Assembly (NCBI GenBank): GCA_023954715.1
Contig: JAGSHD010000004.1
Span: forward strand, 270,356 to 334,355
Length of the DNA stretch: 64,000 nucleotides
Direction of reading: 5' to 3'
Source of the DNA: Candidatus Cloacimonadota bacterium
Lineage (GTDB): Bacteria > Muiribacteriota > UBA6191
The position numbers were made by a program, and so were the translations under genes. The notes beneath the pieces were generated by a model that saw only the letters and a list, made by a program, of their open reading frames with translations, ran no database searches and was not told the origin of the DNA. Of the stretch, positions 52,126 through 58,153 are shown in pieces. Within the stretch, counting starts at the first letter, position 1. Each line of letters opens with the position of its first letter.

Positions 52126-53057
52126 CCTAAAACCTCATCCACTGATTTTAATACTTTGTTTTTATTTACTTCTCCACGATGTACATAAATGTCTGATGTT
52201 GTAGATAACTCTGCATGTCCTAGTACATCTGATATATCTTCCATTGCCATGTCGTTTGATTTTGCTATTGTGGCAAACATGTGTCGTAAACTATGACAAG
52301 TAATCTTTGGGCTATCTATTCCAACTCTTCTGGCTGATTGCTTAAATAGTCTTGAGATAAAGTCTACATTCAAGCCTTTGCCTGATTCTGTTGAAAATAA
52401 GTAATCGTCTGGTTTATTACATCTTTTTAATTGCAAATAGTCTTGAATAGGCTTCAATGTTTTTTCAGTCAGTAAGACTTTATGATCTGCTACTTGATGA
52501 CCTTTGAGCTTCACTAATAAATACCAATTTTGCTTTTGATCGGATCCCTCTTTTTGAAAAAGATGTTTTACTTTTAGCTCTCGGAGTCCGTTTCTTCTGA
52601 TACCAGTACGTCCAAGAGTATTTAAAATAGCAAAGTTTCTAAACAGAATTTCGTGCTCACTCATTGGCATATATTTCATTATTTTTTGGAATTGATGAGG
52701 GTGTAATGCTTCTCGCTTATGACCCTTATCACTTTTGATTCGATCTATCATTTTTGTTATATCCTCATATCTTTTTATAAAATCTAAATACCTAAAGAAG
52801 TTTTTTAAAACTGTTAGTAAATTATTGATATAGTTTGCTGACTTACCTTGATAAATTTGTTTATCTAAAAACTCTAAAATATCTTTTCTTCTAGGTTTTT
52901 GAAGCTTTTTAGAACTACAATAGTTAAAAAACTTTTTAAGCTGTTTTTTATAAGTTTCTTTTGTTCCTTTGGAGTGTGATTTTCTATTTACAAACTCTAA
53001 AGTCAGGCTTGCTACAGCTTTTTTATCTAATGGCTTACAGTTTTTTACTTCTAACAT
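52122..53057 (-). CDS. Second tyrosine recombinase (XerC/D-like)
   Basis: A 311-aa protein with an N-terminal SAM-like core-binding domain (about 12-105) and a catalytic domain containing Arg in GIRRNGLREL, Lys in KLKGH, HSLRH, LGHAE and the nucleophile Tyr in SDIYVH. It lacks the arm-binding domain of the other integrase and resembles Xer-type recombinases. It may resolve multimers or control a second inversion or excision event. It lies 55 bp after the 211-aa gene and is coupled to the 45-aa membrane protein. Confidence 0.92.
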   Translation of the reverse strand: MLEVKNCKPLDKKAVASLTLEFVNRKSHSKGTKETYKKQLKKFFNYCSSKKLQKPRRKDILEFLDKQIYQGKSANYINNLLTVLKNFFRYLDFIKRYEDITKMIDRIKSDKGHKREALHPHQFQKIMKYMPMSEHEILFRNFAILNTLGRTGIRRNGLRELKVKHLFQKEGSDQKQNWYLLVKLKGHQVADHKVLLTEKTLKPIQDYLQLKRCNKPDDYLFSTESGKGLNVDFISRLFKQSARRVGIDSPKITCHSLRHMFATIAKSNDMAMEDISDVLGHAELSTTSDIYVHRGEVNKNKVLKSVDEVLG

Positions 53058-53112
53058 AATTAATCTCTTAAAATTGCTCTAACGATCAATGTAAAATTGG
53101 CTACAACTACAA

Positions 53113-53748
53113 TTAACTGGCAGTGTTTCCAAAGAAACCTTTTGATCTTTGACATTCTTTTAACCCTTCTATCAATCTACTTTGTACTACTCCTGGTACT
53201 CTGCTATCAATTTCATTTTGAAATACTCTTTTGGGGTTGGTGTAAAATTCATTCATCAAGCCATAACAAGCATTTACTTTGAGATCCCTATTCTCTACAT
53301 GACTATTTTTATTGTTTGCTTGAGCCAAAACATTTGGAAAGTACCTTTCATAAACTTCTTTGATTTGATGAAACTTTTCAGGATCCTTTTTTAACAGAAG
53401 CTTCATTGGTCTAGCTGCAATTTTCACTTCGTCCAACACCGAAACATTGTATTCAGGTTTACTTGTTTTATTTTGCTCTAGCTTCTTTAAATCTTCTCTA
53501 TCTAAGTTTTCATAAAAAGTGATCCTTTCACTAAAATCTTTTATAGATGGAAACTTGTCACAAGTATCAATAAAATTTCTAAACAGCTTTTTAGCATGGT
53601 GCAAAGGCATACCATTCATCTTTTTAGTTATCTCAATAACTTTGCCTTTTTTAACTGCTGTATCAACACAATCAGCTAAATACTGAATCTCTTTTTTAAT
53701 CCACGTTGGCTCAGCAATTAAGGATTTATCAACTATTGTATATTTCAT
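53113..53748 (-). CDS. Phage early protein, unknown (replication-associated by position)
   Basis: The 211-aa product is helical and basic. It starts 20 bp inside the preceding winged-helix replication protein gene, so their translation is linked. Segments such as RPMKLLLKKDPEKFHQIKEVY suggest a helical DNA- or protein-binding role. I recognise no family. By position beside a replisome-organiser-like gene it could be a helicase loader or replication accessory, which is inference only. Confidence 0.6.
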   Translation of the reverse strand: MKYTIVDKSLIAEPTWIKKEIQYLADCVDTAVKKGKVIEITKKMNGMPLHHAKKLFRNFIDTCDKFPSIKDFSERITFYENLDREDLKKLEQNKTSKPEYNVSVLDEVKIAARPMKLLLKKDPEKFHQIKEVYERYFPNVLAQANNKNSHVENRDLKVNACYGLMNEFYTNPKRVFQNEIDSRVPGVVQSRLIEGLKECQRSKGFFGNTAS

Positions 53749-54727
53749 TTTCTTTCTCTCTATAAAATTCTTCCATTGGATCTAACTCAACAACTAAACT
53801 TGTATAATTTGTGTACTCATCTTTTGAGCCAAAGAAATTTGCACATGAAAAAATGAAACCTTGATCAATTTGTTCAGACTTTGAAATTTTGTAGTTTTCA
53901 ATTGATCTTTTTAAATCATCCATGCTTGCTAGATTCTTTTTCAAGATGTTGCAGATATTTTTGATTGACTGGATTTCTTTGTGAAAAGACTTTGTTTTTC
54001 CGATATTCAAAAACAATTCAAATAGTTCATAAGCTTTTGAAACTCGATTTACTCCAAACTTCTTTTTTAGCTCTTCGATCTTTTTATCAATCACAGATTT
54101 TGTATCACCAGTCTCTGACTTAAACTTTTTGTTTTCATTTATTGAAATGACTTTTGAAGAAGAATCAAATTGAACTTCCCCTTGAGGGGTTAGGGGTAGA
54201 CTTTCTTTTTTTATATTATTTTTTTCTTCTTCATTCTTATCATTCTTTTCATTCTTGTTTATATTGTCCCCCTCTTGTTCCAATCGTTGGGCGTTCGTTG
54301 TTCCCTTCGTAGGTTTTTCGTTAGTCCCTTCGTTGTTCCCTTCGTAAAACTTTGGGTCTTGGTAAGTGCTGTATTTATCAATAGTTACGAGCATACCTTG
54401 TGTTCCCTTCGTTGTTCCGATCATCGTGCCCTTAATAGTCCGTTCGTTGTCCTTTTCATTGTCCTCTTCGCAAGGACTTCGCAACCAATCCAAAATATTG
54501 AAGATTTGCTTACGTGTTGGAGTCACTTTTCGATATCCAACAAAGTGAAAACAATTCTCTTGGATCTCCTTTGTTGTAGTTCTTAACTGTCCTCTTTTTA
54601 ACCCTTTAAAATCTTTGTGCTGGGCTTTCATTAACAGGTAAGTCCAAACTTTTAAATACAGAGGTGGTTTTATCCATATTTCGCTATCAAGAGTAGATCT
54701 TGATATAAGAATGTATCCTGATGACAT
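53729..54727 (-). CDS. Phage replisome-organiser-like winged-helix protein
   Basis: The first 110 residues (ISRSTLDSEIWIKPPLYLKVWTYLL, then KRGQLRTTTKEIQENC) match the N-terminal winged-helix layout of phage replication initiators that bind the origin and recruit the helicase loader. The middle (about 100-200) is low-complexity, with Asn-Glu/Lys-Gly-Thr repeats encoded by runs of similar short DNA units. The C-terminal part is helical (FELFLNIGKTKSFHKEIQSIK). AGGAGG lies before the ATG. The repeat-bearing centre may itself contain the replication origin, as in many phages. Confidence 0.75.
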   Translation of the reverse strand: MSSGYILISRSTLDSEIWIKPPLYLKVWTYLLMKAQHKDFKGLKRGQLRTTTKEIQENCFHFVGYRKVTPTRKQIFNILDWLRSPCEEDNEKDNERTIKGTMIGTTKGTQGMLVTIDKYSTYQDPKFYEGNNEGTNEKPTKGTTNAQRLEQEGDNINKNEKNDKNEEEKNNIKKESLPLTPQGEVQFDSSSKVISINENKKFKSETGDTKSVIDKKIEELKKKFGVNRVSKAYELFELFLNIGKTKSFHKEIQSIKNICNILKKNLASMDDLKRSIENYKISKSEQIDQGFIFSCANFFGSKDEYTNYTSLVVELDPMEEFYREKENEIYNS

Positions 54728-54736
54728 ATCATCCTC

Positions 54737-55129
54737 CTATATTCCTAAATTAGCTCTTCTGTATCTTTCATACTGTTGTGTCACCACATAATAGAGACCG
54801 TTTTCTTTTACTATGTAGGATGGTTTTTGGCCTCGATTAATTTTGTTTCTCATTGATTTGGCCGTAGGAAACTCTGGATAATACAAATGCATATCCTTTA
54901 GCTTGATCAAATCAGGTTTTAAGCTTACATAGTTTTCTATTAGTTCTAGTTTTTTGAGTAATAGCTCTTGGTTATAGAGACACTGCTCAAATGGCCCTAA
55001 TTGTTTTTTAACCTGTTCTTCTTGTTTTGTTCTTGCCTGACCACGTTTTAAAATCTCTGTGAAACTTATATTTCTTTTCTCAGCCATTACTTCATCTTGT
55101 TCTCTAAATTTACTTAAGCTATCTGACAT
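54737..55129 (-). CDS. Early-operon protein of unknown function
   Basis: The 130-aa product has a basic middle and a C-terminal part (SMRNKINRGQKPSYIVKENGLYYVV) with the rhythm of a small helix-turn-helix or excisionase-like domain. It follows the 50-aa RHH gene with a 16-bp overlap and precedes the replication gene by nine bases. The assignment as DNA-binding is tentative. Confidence 0.55.
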   Translation of the reverse strand: MSDSLSKFREQDEVMAEKRNISFTEILKRGQARTKQEEQVKKQLGPFEQCLYNQELLLKKLELIENYVSLKPDLIKLKDMHLYYPEFPTAKSMRNKINRGQKPSYIVKENGLYYVVTQQYERYRRANLGI

Positions 55130-55266
55130 GATGGAACCTCCAATGTTTTTAACAAAGTCCTTTTAGCAAATCCTGTAACTGTTTCTTCTTTTTCTTCATC
55201 CGCTTTGTTTTTAATAAACTCATACTGTTTCTTAGTTAAAGTTAGATTAATTCTTTTTCTATTCAT
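55114..55266 (-). CDS. 50-aa ribbon-helix-helix (CopG-type) regulator
   Basis: The ATG at 55264-55266, with GAGGTG upstream, opens a 50-codon frame that is first in the leftward early operon. It has the RHH pattern: a short strand (KRINLTLTKKQYEFI) followed by two helices (KADEEKEETVTGFAKRTLLKTL). Such proteins are dimeric repressors that insert a beta ribbon into the DNA major groove. It is placed next to two sets of palindromic sites in the divergent promoter and is a likely autoregulator. Confidence 0.75.
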   Translation of the reverse strand: MNRKRINLTLTKKQYEFIKNKADEEKEETVTGFAKRTLLKTLEVPSCQIA

Positions 55267-55287
55267 TTTCACCTCAATTTGTAACCA

Positions 55288-55308
55288 ATAGATCTTTAAT
55301 AGATCTAT
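55288..55308. promoter_or_regulatory. 21-bp perfect palindrome (operator candidate)
   Basis: ATAGATCT-TTAAT-AGATCTAT is perfectly two-fold symmetric apart from the 5-base centre. It lies immediately after the -10 box of the leftward promoter, where a bound repressor would block transcription start. Confidence 0.6.
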
Positions 55309-55337
55309 ACTGTATCAATTATCGGTACCCTCGTCAA
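55309..55337 (-). promoter_or_regulatory. Leftward early promoter
   Basis: On the minus strand, TTGACG (55332-55337) is followed after exactly 17 bases by TACAGT (55309-55314). This is a good sigma-70 type promoter about 45 bases before the RHH start. GGTACC lies inside the spacer. Confidence 0.65.
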
Positions 55338-55393
55338 TATTATTATGATAGTTATTTAAATTTCCGATACTTTATGAGTAAAATGGGTACCGA
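55322..55393. promoter_or_regulatory. Paired GGTACC-centred inverted repeats in the divergent promoter
   Basis: TCGGTACCC (55322-55330) and GGGTACCGA (55385-55393) are exact reverse complements 54 bases apart. Each contains the palindrome GGTACC. They flank the start regions of the leftward and rightward operons, so one protein bound at both could loop the DNA. A third GGTACC is at 57081-57086. Confidence 0.55.
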
Positions 55394-55424
55394 ATTAGAG
55401 TTTCTGAATTTAAAATAGGTGTAT

Positions 55425-56060
55425 ATGTCTGAAAATAACCGTAGTCGAATTAATATCTCTCTTAAGTCTGATGAGAAAGAACTAGCTGCTTGGTATGCCT
55501 CAAAACAATCACTGAATCTTTCACAATTCACAAAACAGTGCTTGTTAAAAGAAATTCAATCTCTGGAGGAAATAGAAAACTCTTCTGAAGTGCTAATAAC
55601 TGAAACACAAGTTTTGGAGTCTAGCTCACAGACTCAATACGAAAAATTAACTAAAAAAATCTCTTCAAACTTCAGCGAAAGCGAATATGAACTTTTATCT
55701 AACATTGCTAAAAGTAATGGTAATATTCCCTTATCCAGACTTAATAGATCAATAGTTTTAGATTATATTAAAAACAGTACTCAAAGTTCAGAAAGGTCTT
55801 TAGAAGATATAATTAAGCAAGTAGACGAACTTTTAGCATGGAAAAAAGAAATGGAAGAATTCAAAACTCTTTTACAATCTACTGGTACTTCAAATATTGA
55901 AGATATTATAGGAGACAGAAGCCTCTTAGATGATCTTCCAACTGAAGGATTAGAAAAATTAGATAAGGCTTTAAGAGAAGCTGAATCTAAAAATAAAAGT
56001 GGAAAAGATTATATACCTAAACTTGATGGAGTTGATAAACCAGTTGATTCTAAGGTTTAA
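55425..56060 (+). CDS. Protein with two ribbon-helix-helix-like domains
   Basis: Starting from the ATG at 55425 (AGGTG just upstream) this is a 211-aa protein. Residues about 7-42 (RINISLKSDEKELAAWY, then a helix pair) and about 74-112 (ISSNFSESEYELLSNIAKS, then a helix pair) each have the RHH strand-helix-helix pattern. The rest is an acidic helical tail. It is divergent from the 50-aa RHH gene and begins the rightward set with two small membrane proteins. It is likely a DNA-binding regulator or partition-like protein; this is structural inference. Confidence 0.65.
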   Translation: MSENNRSRINISLKSDEKELAAWYASKQSLNLSQFTKQCLLKEIQSLEEIENSSEVLITETQVLESSSQTQYEKLTKKISSNFSESEYELLSNIAKSNGNIPLSRLNRSIVLDYIKNSTQSSERSLEDIIKQVDELLAWKKEMEEFKTLLQSTGTSNIEDIIGDRSLLDDLPTEGLEKLDKALREAESKNKSGKDYIPKLDGVDKPVDSKV

Positions 56061-56065
56061 TCAAT

Positions 56066-56470
56066 ATGTCAAAAAAGGATATAGAAAAACCAAAACATCA
56101 AGATAATGCTTGGTCGGCATTAACCAAAATTGGTTTAGCTTTGGCTGATGTTTCTCCTTTAGCTGCTTTAATTCTACCTTTAAGTATAGGAGCTCTTGCA
56201 CTTTGTATTGGCAACCCTACTGAAATGATCAAATTGCTTGAAAAGCTTGTCGATAATGGTAATATCTTAAAATTAATAATCTTTGTCCTTAGCATATTTC
56301 TCATGTATTCTGGTAAAATATATTGGAGCCAAAGAAAAAACTACAGAAATGTAATCAAACATCTTGGCAACAGGATCAGAGATCTTGAATCCAGAATTGG
56401 CATCGAAAACCGCATTTCTTCAACTGAAACAGCCGAGCTTATAGCATCAATAGATGAGGAGGAAAATTAA
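56066..56470 (+). CDS. Small membrane protein with two helices and a coiled-coil tail
   Basis: The 134-aa product has a basic start, two membrane helices (about 28-50 and 68-88), and a C-terminal helical tail with heptad-like spacing (VIKHLGNRIRDLESRIGIENR). It starts five bases after the double-RHH gene and is followed without a gap by the next gene. No family recognised. Confidence 0.65.
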   Translation: MSKKDIEKPKHQDNAWSALTKIGLALADVSPLAALILPLSIGALALCIGNPTEMIKLLEKLVDNGNILKLIIFVLSIFLMYSGKIYWSQRKNYRNVIKHLGNRIRDLESRIGIENRISSTETAELIASIDEEEN

Positions 56471-56992
56471 ATGGAATACTTAATTGTTTTTATAATTTTA
56501 TCCCTATTTTTTATTGAACTCTCTTCTCGTAAAAAACAAACTATTGTAGATGAAAAAATCCAAAAACTGTATCGAATTAGAGAATCAATCTATGACGATA
56601 TTATGGATGGTAAAACTTCTTTAAATGAAGATGCTACAAAGTACTTAGTACTAACTATTCATTGCCTAATTTATAACATAGAAAATTGGTCTTTTATTAC
56701 TTTTAACGAACTTCTTAGAAAAGCTGCTGAAAAAGAAAAAATTGAAGAAGGCAACAATCACCCAATTGATCGTTCATGGGTTGAATCTGAAATGGCTGAC
56801 AAATATCTTTGGGATATTATTGATGCATGGCTAGAGTGTATCGCAGTAAAAAGTACTATCATGGGCTTTATTAAGTACCTAGTCGATACTGATATAATTG
56901 AAGACCGATCTGAAGATGTAAGTGAGAAAGTAACAACCATCGTTTCTGATGAAGAGCTTTCCAACGAATACTTTATGCTTTCTGCTGCTTAG
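56471..56992 (+). CDS. Single-pass membrane protein, unknown function
   Basis: The 173-aa product has one N-terminal membrane helix (EYLIVFIILSLFFIEL, residues 2-17) and a helical cytoplasmic region rich in Trp and Glu. AGATGAGGAGG overlaps the end of the preceding gene as its ribosome site. It forms a tight trio with the double-RHH gene and the two-helix membrane protein. A membrane location for an accompanying effector is an attractive idea, without direct support. Confidence 0.62.
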   Translation: MEYLIVFIILSLFFIELSSRKKQTIVDEKIQKLYRIRESIYDDIMDGKTSLNEDATKYLVLTIHCLIYNIENWSFITFNELLRKAAEKEKIEEGNNHPIDRSWVESEMADKYLWDIIDAWLECIAVKSTIMGFIKYLVDTDIIEDRSEDVSEKVTTIVSDEELSNEYFMLSAA

Positions 56993-57066
56993 CTTTTTTT
57001 CCTATCCCACTAGAAATATCTACTGATATCTCTCCCTACAAAATTAGCTTTCCATAATTAATTTGT

Positions 57067-57095
57067 TTGACAAAACAAGTGGTACCTAAGATATT
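57067..57095 (+). promoter_or_regulatory. Promoter of the AAA+/subtilase pair with an internal GGTACC
   Basis: TTGACA (57067-57072) and GATATT (57090-57095) are separated by exactly 17 bases, a strong -35 and fair -10. GGTACC at 57081-57086 sits in the spacer, as in the leftward early promoter. The ATPase gene starts about 50 bases downstream. Confidence 0.65.
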
Positions 57096-57143
57096 TAAAT
57101 TAAGTTCTCTAAAACAAATATCTTTTCACCGATAGGTTTTATT

Positions 57144-58145
57144 ATGACCAATTCAGAAATAATCAAGAAAATATTTTTACTCTTTAATGATGATAAAAAT
57201 GAAGAGTTTATTGAAGTCGCCAAAGAATATATTGATAGAGAAAAAAGAAAGAATCATACTTTAGTCGCTAGAGAACTAGAGAAAGCTCTATTTCAAAAAG
57301 TAAATATTTCCCCTAGTCAAAAGAGATTTAAACAAGAAGTTCCGATTCCAAGAGATGGTGAAAAAGGTTTTCCTTTACTTGAAATTCAACACTTTGACAA
57401 TTACTTTGAGGATCTTATCCTTTCATCAGAAACAAAGAGCCAGTTGGAAAGAGTTGTCAATGAATTTAAAGACTCTGATATTTTAGCTACTTACAACTTA
57501 TCCTACAAAAAAAAGGTTTTGTTATGTGGAGCACCAGGAACAGGTAAAACCTTCTCGGTTCAAACAATAAGCTCACTTCTTCAAATACCATTAGTTTATA
57601 TTCGATTTGATGCTATAGTTTCTTCTTACTTAGGAGAAACTGCTGGTAACTTAAGAAAAGTATTTGATTTCATTGAAAATGGCACTTGGATTGTACTCTT
57701 TGATGAAGTTGATATTATTGGAAAAAATAGAGATGATAGCCATGAACATGGTGAAATCAAAAGAGTAGTAAATAACTTTTTACAAATGCTAGATAACTTT
57801 AAAGGAAAAAGCATCCTTTTTGCAGCAACAAATCACCAAAACATGCTTGATAGTGCAATTTGGAGACGATTCGATGAAGTTATTGACTACCGCTTGCCAA
57901 CACAGGATACTAGAGTTAAACTTTTCGATCGTTATCTAAGATGTTTAAAGAGATCCAAAGATATTGACCTAAAAAGTGTAGCCAAAGCCAGTAAAGGTCT
58001 ATCACCTTCTGACATAGAAATGATCGCTACCGAAGCAATGAAAACAGCAATTATAGACTCCAGAAATGAGTTATCAGTAATTGATTTAGATGATGCCATT
58101 AAAAAGTTTCAAAAAAGAGAGAAAGTAAAACATAAGAAACTATAA
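57144..58145 (+). CDS. AAA+ ATPase paired with a subtilisin-like protease
   Basis: The 333-aa protein has a helical N-terminal domain (about 1-85) and one AAA+ module of the FtsH/ATAD class: Walker A GAPGTGKT (129-136), pore-loop region around FDAIVSSYLGE, Walker B IVLFDE (183-188), sensor 1 in FAATNH, arginine finger region IWRRFDE and a helical lid with LSPSDIEMIATEAM. It lacks its own protease domain. Eight bases separate it from the S8 protease gene, so the ATPase probably unfolds or delivers substrate to, or gates, that protease. AAA+/S8 pairs recur in bacterial islands, where a defence role has been suspected. Confidence 0.9.
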   Translation: MTNSEIIKKIFLLFNDDKNEEFIEVAKEYIDREKRKNHTLVARELEKALFQKVNISPSQKRFKQEVPIPRDGEKGFPLLEIQHFDNYFEDLILSSETKSQLERVVNEFKDSDILATYNLSYKKKVLLCGAPGTGKTFSVQTISSLLQIPLVYIRFDAIVSSYLGETAGNLRKVFDFIENGTWIVLFDEVDIIGKNRDDSHEHGEIKRVVNNFLQMLDNFKGKSILFAATNHQNMLDSAIWRRFDEVIDYRLPTQDTRVKLFDRYLRCLKRSKDIDLKSVAKASKGLSPSDIEMIATEAMKTAIIDSRNELSVIDLDDAIKKFQKREKVKHKKL

Positions 58146-58153
58146 GGCATATC

